Part shown: in pieces, positions 34,479-42,341 of the stretch
Layout: each line of letters opens with the position of its first letter
Numbering within the stretch: position 1 is the stretch's first letter
Source: Rhizobium sp. BK376
GTDB taxonomy: Bacteria; Pseudomonadota; Alphaproteobacteria; Rhizobiales; Rhizobiaceae
Length of the DNA: 64,000 bases
Reading direction: 5' to 3'
Assembly: GCF_004341625.1 (NCBI RefSeq)
Contig: NZ_SLZG01000021.1
Coordinates: 1-64,000 of the forward strand
Translations under genes and position numbers: made by a program
Notes under the pieces: generated by a model
Told to the model about the DNA's origin: nothing
What the model saw: the letters and a program-made list of their open reading frames with translations, nothing else
Databases searched by the model: none

Positions 34479-36380
34479 TCAGAATTCTATGTCGTCGCCC
34501 GGCAGGATATCGCCTTCTTCGGATTCGGCAGCAGCCGGCGGTGCCGCCTGCTCCTCTTCCTCGGGCTCCGGCGCGCGCACGCGCACGTCGATGATCTTGG
34601 CGCCGGGAAACTGCGAGAGGATCGCGGCGACATCGGGGTCCTGCCGCGCGTCGAGCACACGCTGCTGCTGCGCCTGCGCCTCGGCCTCGACCATGGTCGG
34701 CTCGCCTTCCTCGCGGCTGAGGCTGACGATCCAGTGGATGCCGGTCCATTCCCTGAGTTTGACAGACAGTTCGCCGAGCAGCGTGGTCGGTGCGCCCTCC
34801 GTCAGATTGACGTCGAGGCGGCCTGGCTCGAGCTTCACGGGTCGCACGAAGGTGCGCACCAGGGCCTTGATCTTGGCGTCGCGCTTCTGCGCAGCGAGTT
34901 CGACGATATCGGCGATCGAATTAACGGGAACGAGAGGTTTCGGCGCCTCGGCCGGCTTCGTCTCGATGCGTCCGACCGGCGTTGCGTCAGGCTGGGTATT
35001 CGGAACTGCGCGCAGCATGGCGGTTGGTGCCGGCTGCGGCGTCGGGCGTGCGTTAGGCACCGTTTCGGTCGCTCGCGCAGCAATGCCTGCCTGATAGGCA
35101 ACGGGCGTGCCGGAACCCGCGCCTGAACCATTACCGGAGGACGGGGCAGGCGAGGGACGAGCGCCATTGCCATTGCCGGCATCGCCTGAAAATTCCGCAA
35201 GCCGGCGCGCCGCCTCTTCGGGTGCCGGCAGATGGGCGGCATGGGCAAGACGAATGAGCACCATTTCGGCAGCACCCGCCGTGCGCGCAGCATTTTCGGT
35301 CTCGGGGATGCCCTTGAGTAGCATCTGCCAGATGCGCGAAAGCGTCGTCACCGCCACCCCTTGCCCGAATTCGGCCGCCTTCGTCCGCTCGACCTCGCTG
35401 AGCGACGGATCGTCGGCGGCATCGGGTACATATTTCAGGCGAGTAACGAGATGGGTGAAATCGGCAAGATCGGTCAGCACGACGACGGGATTGGCGCCGG
35501 CCTCATACTGGCTGTTGAATTCCGCAAGGGCGGCCGCCACATCGCCTTTGACGATATGCTGGAACAGATCGACGATCCGGGCGCGGTCTGCAAGGCCGAG
35601 CATGCCGCGCACCGCATCCGCCTCGACCACGCCGCTGCCATGGGCGATCGCCTGATCGAGCAGCGACAGCCCGTCGCGCGCCGACCCTTCCGCAGCGCGG
35701 GCGATCATGGCGAGCGCGTCCGGCTCGGCCGTGATGCCTTCCTTGGAAGCGATTGTCGTGAACAGGCCGACGAGATCCGACGCGCTGATGCGGCGCAGGT
35801 CGAAGCGCTGGCAGCGCGACAGGACCGTGATCGGAACCTTGCGGATTTCCGTCGTGGCGAAGATGAATTTCACATGTTCCGGCGGCTCTTCGAGCGTCTT
35901 CAACAGGCCGTTGAAAGCCTGCGTCGAGAGCATGTGCACTTCGTCGATGATATAGACCTTGTAGCGCGCCGAAACCGGACGGTAGCGAACCTGCTCGATG
36001 ATCTCTCTTATATCGTCGATGCCTGTATGCGAGGCAGCGTCCATTTCGATGACGTCGACATGCCGGCCTTCCATGATCGCCTGGCAATGGTCGCCGGGGA
36101 TGCGAAGGTCGATCGTCGGCTTGTTGATTTCAGCCGTCTTGTAGTTGAGTGCGCGGGCGAGAATGCGCGCCGTCGTCGTCTTCCCGACGCCGCGAACCCC
36201 GGTCAGCATATAGGCCTGCGCGATGCGCCCGGTCTCGAAGGCGTTGGTCAGCGTACGGACCATCGGCTCTTGGCCGACCATCAGGTCCGTGAAGTCCTTG
36301 GGGCGGTACTTGCGGGCCAGCACCCGGTAGCCGGTGCCCGTCGGGGCGGCATCTGGTGCTTTTGGCTCGGTGTCGTTCAT
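34479..36380 (-). CDS. dnaX: DNA polymerase III subunit gamma/tau
   Basis: 633 aa from the ATG at 36380; the upstream extension of the frame runs through the SRP RNA gene and is not coding. Walker A is GVRGVGKTTTARILA and Walker B is in VYIIDEVHMLS. The sensor-1 FATTEIRKVP is present. Only one cysteine of the zinc module of E. coli DnaX is retained (GDHCQAI), as in other alphaproteobacteria. The proline-rich middle and C-terminal tau part follow. Confidence 0.96.
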   Translation of the reverse strand: MNDTEPKAPDAAPTGTGYRVLARKYRPKDFTDLMVGQEPMVRTLTNAFETGRIAQAYMLTGVRGVGKTTTARILARALNYKTAEINKPTIDLRIPGDHCQAIMEGRHVDVIEMDAASHTGIDDIREIIEQVRYRPVSARYKVYIIDEVHMLSTQAFNGLLKTLEEPPEHVKFIFATTEIRKVPITVLSRCQRFDLRRISASDLVGLFTTIASKEGITAEPDALAMIARAAEGSARDGLSLLDQAIAHGSGVVEADAVRGMLGLADRARIVDLFQHIVKGDVAAALAEFNSQYEAGANPVVVLTDLADFTHLVTRLKYVPDAADDPSLSEVERTKAAEFGQGVAVTTLSRIWQMLLKGIPETENAARTAGAAEMVLIRLAHAAHLPAPEEAARRLAEFSGDAGNGNGARPSPAPSSGNGSGAGSGTPVAYQAGIAARATETVPNARPTPQPAPTAMLRAVPNTQPDATPVGRIETKPAEAPKPLVPVNSIADIVELAAQKRDAKIKALVRTFVRPVKLEPGRLDVNLTEGAPTTLLGELSVKLREWTGIHWIVSLSREEGEPTMVEAEAQAQQQRVLDARQDPDVAAILSQFPGAKIIDVRVRAPEPEEEEQAAPPAAAESEEGDILPGDDIEF

Positions 36381-36432
36381 CGCCCTGCTTGGTCTTGCCC
36401 TGACGCAGCCGGGCATTGTGCTGGAAAAGGGT

Positions 36433-36530
36433 GGGAGGCTGGCACGATGACCCGTGCCGGGCTCGTTAGGGCTGCTTCCTTCCGGACCTGACCCGGTTGG
36501 CGAGTGGCTCGTCCACCACCAACCTCCCGC
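36433..36530 (-). ncRNA. ffs: Small bacterial SRP RNA (4.5S)
   Basis: On the minus strand the conserved apical loop reads GGTCAGGTCCGGAAGGAAGC, followed by AGCCC. The flanking ends GGCGGGAGGTTGG and CCAGCCTCCC pair to close the hairpin, giving about 98 nt. It partners Ffh for co-translational targeting. The usual position next to dnaX supports the call. Confidence 0.93.
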
Positions 36531-36617
36531 CGCACATATCGGCAATATCGCCATCAAAAGCAAGCCAACACCAAAAAAAACTGCTAAATATCATGAAAAC
36601 ACTGGAGGATTACCCAA

Positions 36618-37028
36618 TTGCACGAATTCGTTCTCGATGAACGCCTTGCCAATGACACCATTCCGGTCGCAACGACGGGCCTTTGCGAAGTGCGGCTTCT
36701 TAGGGATCGCCGCTGGCCGTGGCTGGTTATCGTTCCGCGTCGGCCCGGAATTTCGGAGGTTTTCGAACTGACCCCGCTTGACCGGGTGCTGCTGACATTC
36801 GAGACGGATAAGGTTGCCGCAGCGTTGAAGACGGCGACGGGCGCGGTAAAAATCAATGTCGGGGCTCTTGGCAATATCGTCCGTCAGCTTCATGTTCATG
36901 TGATTGCGCGCTTCGAAGGCGATCCGAACTGGCCGGGACCCGTCTGGGGCTACGGCAAGGCGGAACCCTATTCGGACGAAGACATGAACGCCTTCATAGC
37001 CAAATTGCGGGAAGCCATTTCACCATGA
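36618..37028 (+). CDS. HIT-family (histidine triad) protein
   Basis: 136 aa, starting at a TTG 9 bases after GGAGG (36604-36608). The His-x-His-x-x motif is in QLHVHVIARFEGDPNWPGPVWG. Family members hydrolyse nucleotide phosphoramidates or dinucleotides. The stop overlaps the nudC start (ATGA), so the two are coupled and probably act in nucleotide clean-up. Confidence 0.88.
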   Translation: MHEFVLDERLANDTIPVATTGLCEVRLLRDRRWPWLVIVPRRPGISEVFELTPLDRVLLTFETDKVAAALKTATGAVKINVGALGNIVRQLHVHVIARFEGDPNWPGPVWGYGKAEPYSDEDMNAFIAKLREAISP

Positions 37029-37984
37029 ATCATTCCATTTTTTCGTCAGATGCGCCCCATCCCGAGGCCAGCCTTCTGACCGCCTTTGCCGAAAACCAGC
37101 TTGATCGCCAGGCAGAGCATCGCGACGAGGAATCGGTCGACAAGGCGCTCGCCAAGGAAGGCACCCATATCCTTGCCTTTGCCAATGACAAGCTGGTGCT
37201 GAAGCATGACGGCCAGGTGCTTGATCCGCTGTTTGCCCGCTACGAGCTGAAGGAACTCGATCCGGATTGGGATGCCACGGTTCTGCTCGGCTATCGCAAG
37301 ACCGGCGAACCGCGGCTTGCCGTGCCGGTTCGCGTTGCCGCCGACGATCTCGCCAGCCAGTACAAACCCGCCGACATGCGGGCGCTCTGGCGCGAACTGC
37401 TGCTGGAAGGCGAAATCCTCGGAGAGGCCGCCCAAGGCATGAGCCTCATCCGCTGGAATGCCGACAACCGCTTCTGCGGCCGCTGCGGGTCGACCATGGA
37501 AAGCAAGATCGGCGGTTACAAGCGCGTCTGCACTGCCTGCGAGCACACGATCTTCCCGCGCACGGATCCTGTTGTCATCATGCTGACAGTGGACGAGGAG
37601 CGGGGGCTCTGCCTTCTGGGCCGCAGCCATCATTTCGCGCCGGGCATGTATTCGTGCCTTGCCGGTTTCCTCGAGCCCGGGGAGACGATCGAGAATGCCG
37701 TACGTCGCGAAACCTTCGAGGAGTCAGGCATCCATATCGGGCGCGTCCGCTACCATGCCTCGCAGCCCTGGCCGATGCCGCATTCCCTGATGATCGGTTG
37801 CTATGCCGAAGCGAAATCGACCGATATCCATATGGATGGCGCCGAACTCGATGATTGCCGCTGGTTTACGCGGGAAGAGACGCTCGCCATGCTGGATCGC
37901 GTCGCGCCATCGGGCAATACTTCTCCGCCCAAGGGCGCAATCGCCCATCGCCTGATGCGCGACTGGGTGGAATGGAAGCGATAG
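37025..37984 (+). CDS. nudC: NAD(+) diphosphatase NudC
   Basis: 319 aa. A zinc ribbon (FCGRCGSTME ... RVCTACEHTIFPR, four Cys) precedes the Nudix box GFLEPGETIENAVRRETFEESG and the SQPWPMPHSLM motif typical of NADH pyrophosphatases. NudC splits NAD(H) and removes NAD caps from RNA. Confidence 0.95.
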   Translation: MNHSIFSSDAPHPEASLLTAFAENQLDRQAEHRDEESVDKALAKEGTHILAFANDKLVLKHDGQVLDPLFARYELKELDPDWDATVLLGYRKTGEPRLAVPVRVAADDLASQYKPADMRALWRELLLEGEILGEAAQGMSLIRWNADNRFCGRCGSTMESKIGGYKRVCTACEHTIFPRTDPVVIMLTVDEERGLCLLGRSHHFAPGMYSCLAGFLEPGETIENAVRRETFEESGIHIGRVRYHASQPWPMPHSLMIGCYAEAKSTDIHMDGAELDDCRWFTREETLAMLDRVAPSGNTSPPKGAIAHRLMRDWVEWKR

Positions 37985-37994
37985 GCCCCATGCC

Positions 37995-38684
37995 ATGGCA
38001 CGCGCCGAACGCCTGCTGACGCTGCTGCAGACCCTGAGGCGTTATCGACGCCCGGTCAGCGGGGCGGCGCTTGCGACCGAAACCGGCGTCAGCCTGCGCA
38101 CGCTTTATCGGGATATCGCCAGCCTCCAGGCTCAGGGTGCTGACATCGAGGGAGAGGCCGGCGTCGGCTATGTGCTGAAGCCGGGCTTCATGCTGCCGCC
38201 GATGATGTTTTCGCAAGAAGAGATCGAGGCCCTTGTCCTCGGCTCCCGCTGGGTGGCGCGCGCTGCCGAACCGAGGCTTGCGGGCGCCGGCGCCGATGCG
38301 CTGGCCAAGATCGCGGCGGTCCTGCCCGACGACATGCGCGAGACGATCGAATCGGCCGCTCTGCTCGTCGGCCCGCGCGTCAGCAGCGAGGACAAGGCCG
38401 ACCTGCCGGCTATCCGCAAGGCGATCAGGACTGAGCGCATTCTGGAACTGACCTATGGCGACGAGCGCGGCGCCGTGTCCGTGCGCCGTGTCTGGCCCTT
38501 CGCGCTCACCTATCTCGAGCAGGTGCGGGTCATGGTCGCCTGGTGCGAACTGCGGCAGGATTTTCGCCATTTCCGGACCGACCGCATCATCGAGATGGCG
38601 CCTTCGGAAGTGCGCTATCCGCGCCGGCGCGACGTTCTGCTCAAGGAATGGCGCGACCAGCAGGGCATTCCTTCTGAGCCCTGA
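37995..38684 (+). CDS. YafY-type HTH/WYL-domain regulator
   Basis: 229 aa. The N-terminal helix-turn-helix (residues 1-60) has PVSGAALATETGVSLRTLYRDIASLQ. The C-terminal WYL domain contains RILELTYGDERGAVSVRRVWPFAL and a MVAWCELRQDFRHFRTDRI segment. The next two genes each have the same 19-base motif in front, so they are the likely targets. Confidence 0.85.
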   Translation: MARAERLLTLLQTLRRYRRPVSGAALATETGVSLRTLYRDIASLQAQGADIEGEAGVGYVLKPGFMLPPMMFSQEEIEALVLGSRWVARAAEPRLAGAGADALAKIAAVLPDDMRETIESAALLVGPRVSSEDKADLPAIRKAIRTERILELTYGDERGAVSVRRVWPFALTYLEQVRVMVAWCELRQDFRHFRTDRIIEMAPSEVRYPRRRDVLLKEWRDQQGIPSEP

Positions 38685-38689
38685 CACTA

Positions 38690-38708
38690 CTGCCATAAAC
38701 TGTCAGCA
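38690..38708 (+). promoter_or_regulatory. Probable WYL-regulator binding site, copy 1
   Basis: CTGCCATAAACTGTCAGCA, followed by GGTGCGG, 61 bases before the DUF1127-like start. It matches copy 2 at 39092-39110 in 17 of 19 bases. CTGACA at 38681-38686 and TGTCAG at 38701-38706 also form a dyad. Confidence 0.5.
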
Positions 38709-38769
38709 GGTGCGGTTATGATCGATGCCATTCCAAGCAGGCCAATTTAGGCAGGAAGGAGTACCGATC

Positions 38770-38994
38770 ATGGCAAACCCCAACCTCACAATTCCCTATC
38801 TCGCTGGCCACATGACCGTCGCAGAAACGCGTTCGGTCGTGGCCCGCCTGCTGCATGTCTTCACCTATGCCTTGCGGCAGATGGAGCGGCCAGATCCCCG
38901 GCTCGACCTCGACGCGATGCCGGATCACATGAAGCGCGATCTCGGTTTCCTGGATGGGCAAAGCCCACATTACGAAGACAATCTGATGCGGTAA
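38770..38994 (+). CDS. Small DUF1127-like protein
   Basis: 74 aa from the ATG at 38770, with AGGAAGGAG in front. The C-terminal MPDHMKRDLGFLDG resembles the conserved end of DUF1127 proteins, which are small arginine-rich regulators of phosphate, carbon or RNA metabolism in alphaproteobacteria. It is more diverged than typical members. Confidence 0.65.
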   Translation: MANPNLTIPYLAGHMTVAETRSVVARLLHVFTYALRQMERPDPRLDLDAMPDHMKRDLGFLDGQSPHYEDNLMR

Positions 38995-39091
38995 GCCGCC
39001 GACGGGGTGGATCCGCGGCTGCGCCTAACCAAACCACACTGCAACTGAAAGAGCGGCGCGATTATCGCGCCGGTTCTTCAGGCAAACGATG

Positions 39092-39110
39092 CTGCCAAAA
39101 TCTGTCAGCA
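39092..39110 (+). promoter_or_regulatory. Probable WYL-regulator binding site, copy 2
   Basis: CTGCCAAAATCTGTCAGCA, followed directly by TGCGG, 44 bases before the VOC-family start. ATGCTG (39089-39094) and CAGCAT (39106-39111) form a dyad. Confidence 0.5.
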
Positions 39111-39154
39111 TGCGGAATTATATTCATCCCACCCACGCAAAGAGGAATATCGAA

Positions 39155-39523
39155 ATGGCCAGCCCGAACATGATCATTCTCTACGTTAAGGACCCAGCCG
39201 AGAGCGTGCCCTTCTACAGCGATATCCTCGGGCGCGAGCCTGCGGTGGCATCGCCGAATTTCGCAGCCTTTCCGCTGGACGGCGGCTTCACGCTCGGCCT
39301 CTGGCGTCGCAGCACCGTCGAGCCGCAGCCCTCCGCACTCGGCAATCGCGGCGAAGTCGCTTTCATGGTGCCGGGGGAAGGCGCTGTTGCCGCCCATTAC
39401 GAGCAATGGCGCAATCGCGGCCTGCCGATCGCTCAGGAACTGACCACCATGGATTTCGGACCGACCTTCGTCGTCCTCGATCCGGATGGCCATCGGCTCC
39501 GGGTTTGTGAGCCGGATAAATAA
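39155..39523 (+). CDS. VOC-superfamily (glyoxalase-fold) protein
   Basis: 122 aa from the ATG at 39155, with AGAGGA in front. The fold is shown by MIILYVKDPAESVPFYSDILG and the closing FVVLDPDGHRLRVCEP. Members include glyoxalases and antibiotic-binding proteins. The shared motif upstream and the adjacent WYL gene suggest a stress or detoxification unit. Confidence 0.85.
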   Translation: MASPNMIILYVKDPAESVPFYSDILGREPAVASPNFAAFPLDGGFTLGLWRRSTVEPQPSALGNRGEVAFMVPGEGAVAAHYEQWRNRGLPIAQELTTMDFGPTFVVLDPDGHRLRVCEPDK

Positions 39524-39694
39524 CGTCGCCTCCCATACTGACCGCCGGGCCCTTGCCGCTTCCGGGCGGCGAGGGCCGAATCATATGCGCATCCATCACC
39601 GAGCATCACCACAACGGCTGTCGATCGCACACATGGCTTGCAAAGCCGTCATGCAGGGCCTAGCTCTCAGGCTTCGAACGAATCCGGAAGCTGA

Positions 39695-40822
39695 ATGCCC
39701 CACAAGGTCTCATTGTCCCGTCTGAAGCTCACCGACTTCCGCAATTATGCGGCGGCCGCGCTGTCGCTTGACGGCCGACATGTTGTCCTGACGGGCGACA
39801 ACGGTGCCGGCAAGACGAACCTCATGGAGGCGGTCTCCTTCCTCTCCCCCGGCCGCGGCCTGCGTCGCGCCGCCTATGCCGATGTGACGCGCGTCGGCGC
39901 CACTTCGGGCTTTTCGATCTTTGCTGAGCTGGATGGAATGGAAGGCGAAGTCGAGATCGGCACTGGCGCCGACACGACCGACGAGGCCGCCGTTCGCAAG
40001 CTGCGGATCAACGGAACGCCGGCCAAGACCGCCGACGAGCTGACCGATCATCTTCGGGTGCTTTGGTTGACGCCATCCATGGACGGCCTTTTCACCGGCG
40101 GCTCCTCGGATCGCCGCCGCTTTCTCGACCGGCTGGTCCTCTCTCTGGATCCGGCGCACGGCAGGCGCGCCAGCGATTTCGAGCGCGCTATGCGCAGCCG
40201 CAACAAGCTCCTCTCCGAAAATCGCTTCGATCCGGCCTGGCTCTCCGGCATCGAGGAACAGATGGCAAGCCTCGGCATTGCCATGGCGCTGGCGCGGCAG
40301 GAGATGCTCGGCCTTCTCGACCGGCTGATTGCGGATAGCCGGGAGGCAACTCCGTTTCCGTCGGCGGCGCTCGAACTCTCCGGTTTCATGGACGGCCAGT
40401 TCGATCGGCCGGCTGTCGATCTGGAAGACGACTATGCCGGCATGCTGCGCGACGGTCGTTATCGGGATGCCGCTGCCGGGCGCACGCTGGACGGTCCCCA
40501 TCGCGCCGATCTTCTTGTCCGCCACCGCGAGAAGAACATGGAGGCCGAGCGCTGCTCGACAGGGGAACAGAAGGCGCTGCTGGTCGGCCTCGTGCTCGCC
40601 CATGCCCGCCTTGTCGGCAACCTCACTAGCCATGCGCCGATTCTGTTGCTCGACGAGATTGCCGCTCATCTGGACGAGGGCAGACGCGCCGCCCTTTTCG
40701 ACCTCATTGACGGGCTCGGCGGCCAGGCTTTCATGACGGGAACGGATCGGTCGATGTTCGCAGCGCTCGGCGCACGCGCGCAATTCTTCACCGTCGCGCA
40801 TGGCGGCATTGCGGAATCATGA
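39695..40822 (+). CDS. recF: DNA replication and repair protein RecF
   Basis: 375 aa. Walker A GDNGAGKTN near residue 34, ABC-type signature CSTGEQKALLVGLVLAHA, and Walker B ILLLDEIAAHLD. It loads RecA at gaps with RecO and RecR. dnaN and gyrB do not flank it here, which is common in rhizobia. Confidence 0.95.
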   Translation: MPHKVSLSRLKLTDFRNYAAAALSLDGRHVVLTGDNGAGKTNLMEAVSFLSPGRGLRRAAYADVTRVGATSGFSIFAELDGMEGEVEIGTGADTTDEAAVRKLRINGTPAKTADELTDHLRVLWLTPSMDGLFTGGSSDRRRFLDRLVLSLDPAHGRRASDFERAMRSRNKLLSENRFDPAWLSGIEEQMASLGIAMALARQEMLGLLDRLIADSREATPFPSAALELSGFMDGQFDRPAVDLEDDYAGMLRDGRYRDAAAGRTLDGPHRADLLVRHREKNMEAERCSTGEQKALLVGLVLAHARLVGNLTSHAPILLLDEIAAHLDEGRRAALFDLIDGLGGQAFMTGTDRSMFAALGARAQFFTVAHGGIAES

Positions 40823-40856
40823 TTTTCATGGCCGCAAACAGTGCTAGCATGGCCCC

Positions 40857-41627
40857 ATGGAACCTCTGAATACAGATGAGATCGCCCGCTATCAGCGCCA
40901 CATCCTGCTTCCCGAAATCGGCGGCGCCGGACAGCAGAAGCTGAAGACATCGCGCGTCCTTGTCATCGGCGCCGGCGGCCTCGGTGCGCCCGTCCTGCAA
41001 TATCTGGCCGCAGCCGGCGTGGGCACGATCGGGCTTGTCGATGACGACCGCGTGTCGCTCTCCAATCTTCAGCGTCAGGTCATCCACGACACCGGCACGA
41101 TCGGCGAGTTGAAGACACAAAGCGCCGTCGACGCCATGGCGCGCCTCAATCCGCATGTGCGCACAGTCCGCTTCGAGGAACGTTTCGAGATTTCGAATGC
41201 CGCGCGGCTGCTCGCGGGCTTCCATCTGCTGATCGACGGTTCCGACAATTTCGATACCCGCTATGCAGCCGCAGATGCCGCGGAAGTGGCGAAAATCCCG
41301 CTGGTAACGGGCGCTGTCGGTCGGTTCGACGGCTCCGTCACGACACTGAAGCCCTATGAGAGCAGCACGGACGGAGTTCTCAACCCTTCCTATCGCGACC
41401 TCTTCCCATCGCCGCCGCCCGCCGGCCTCATTCCTTCCTGCGCCGAAGCCGGCATCGTCGGTGCGCTGACCGGCGTCATCGGTACATTGATGGCGATGGA
41501 AGCGATCAAGCTGATCACAGGCGCTGGCGAGCCATTGATCGGACGCCTGCTGCTCTACGATGCCCTGTCGGCACGTTTCGATAGCATACGATACAAGCGC
41601 AAGCGGTCGAAAGCCGCCGCCGAATGA
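40857..41627 (+). CDS. moeB: ThiF/MoeB-family adenylyltransferase
   Basis: 256 aa. The nucleotide-binding GAGGLGAPVLQYLAAAGVG and the RYQRHILLPEIGGAGQ start are typical of MoeB. The AGLIPSCAEAGI segment has the reactive Cys position. The zinc-binding cysteines of E. coli MoeB are missing: YRDLF replaces CRCLF and there is no C-terminal CxxC. It should activate MoaD or a related sulfur carrier; ThiF function is possible. Confidence 0.85.
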   Translation: MEPLNTDEIARYQRHILLPEIGGAGQQKLKTSRVLVIGAGGLGAPVLQYLAAAGVGTIGLVDDDRVSLSNLQRQVIHDTGTIGELKTQSAVDAMARLNPHVRTVRFEERFEISNAARLLAGFHLLIDGSDNFDTRYAAADAAEVAKIPLVTGAVGRFDGSVTTLKPYESSTDGVLNPSYRDLFPSPPPAGLIPSCAEAGIVGALTGVIGTLMAMEAIKLITGAGEPLIGRLLLYDALSARFDSIRYKRKRSKAAAE

Positions 41628-42109
41628 CACGGCTTGAGACGGTGCGGCTCGATCAATCCTTCGAGCGATGGCATGAATTGCTCAATCTCATTCTCGCATC
41701 CTTCGCTTACATGGATGGCCGTATCGACCCGCCATCTTCGGCCCTCAAGCTGACGCCACAATCACTTCAGGAAAAGGCAGAGCGAGAGATCGGCTATGTC
41801 GTGTCCGAAGGAAATGCCTTGCTCGGCTGCATCTTCTGCCGCCCGGAGCGGGAATGCCTCTATGTCGGCCAGCTCGCCGTCCTTCCGGCAGAACAGGGCA
41901 CGGGTATCGGCCGAATGCTGCTCGGGCTTGCGGAGGAAACCGCGCGCCGACTGAACCTGCCCGTCCTTCGCCTGGAGACGCGCGTCGAACTGATCGGCAA
42001 TCACGAAGCCTTTGCGCGCTGGGGCTTCGTCAAGACGGCGGAGAACGCCCATCGCGGCTTCGGCAAGACAACCTCGATCGAAATGCAAAAGACATTGCCC
42101 GCCTCGTAA
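41624..42109 (+). CDS. GNAT-family N-acetyltransferase
   Basis: 161 aa. The acetyl-CoA loop is AVLPAEQGTGIGRMLLGLAEE near residue 86. The ATG overlaps the moeB stop (ATGA), so it is coupled. The acceptor is unknown. Confidence 0.85.
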   Translation: MTRLETVRLDQSFERWHELLNLILASFAYMDGRIDPPSSALKLTPQSLQEKAEREIGYVVSEGNALLGCIFCRPERECLYVGQLAVLPAEQGTGIGRMLLGLAEETARRLNLPVLRLETRVELIGNHEAFARWGFVKTAENAHRGFGKTTSIEMQKTLPAS

Positions 42110-42165
42110 CGTGGCCAGCGCCCGAGGCATTGACGACGAAAAGTTTCCGGTCTAGTTGTAACTCC

Positions 42166-42222
42166 ATGAAAATCGCAACTGTTCTTGTGGTGGTGATCGC
42201 GCGCATGGGCAGGATGGTCTAA
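42166..42222 (+). CDS. Leader peptide rich in Val/Ile/Leu (attenuator)
   Basis: 18 codons: MKIATVLVVVIARMGRMV. Eight of 18 residues are branched-chain amino acids, with CTT-GTG-GTG-GTG-ATC in a row at 42184-42198, the hallmark of ilv-type leaders. The stop lies inside a large hairpin (CGCGCATGGG at 42200-42209 with CCCATGCGCG at 42239-42248). An intrinsic terminator follows at 42255. No strong binding site precedes the ATG. Confidence 0.65.
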   Translation: MKIATVLVVVIARMGRMV

Positions 42223-42254
42223 CCGTCCGGCGAAAGCACCCATGCGCGGTAAGC

Positions 42255-42278
42255 AGGCTCCTGACGGGGCCTTTTTTT
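42255..42278 (+). terminator. Attenuator terminator upstream of the MFS gene
   Basis: AGGCTCC-tgac-GGGGCCT followed by seven T in total. It lies 33 bases after the leader-peptide stop and 64 bases before the MFS start, so only antiterminated transcripts would reach the gene. Confidence 0.75.
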
Positions 42279-42341
42279 ATGCCCTGAATTCGGGCCGGCC
42301 TCGTCAGATTTCCGCAACACCCTCACAAGACGGATACGATC

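Noticed and set aside
36381..36563. N-terminal extension of dnaX
   Set aside because: It would run through the SRP RNA gene; the family start is at the ATG at 36380.
42200..42278. A guanidine (mini-ykkC) or other riboswitch in front of the MFS gene
   Set aside because: The hairpins lack the ACGR loops of guanidine-II RNAs, and the Val/Ile/Leu-rich ORF explains the structure better as an attenuator.
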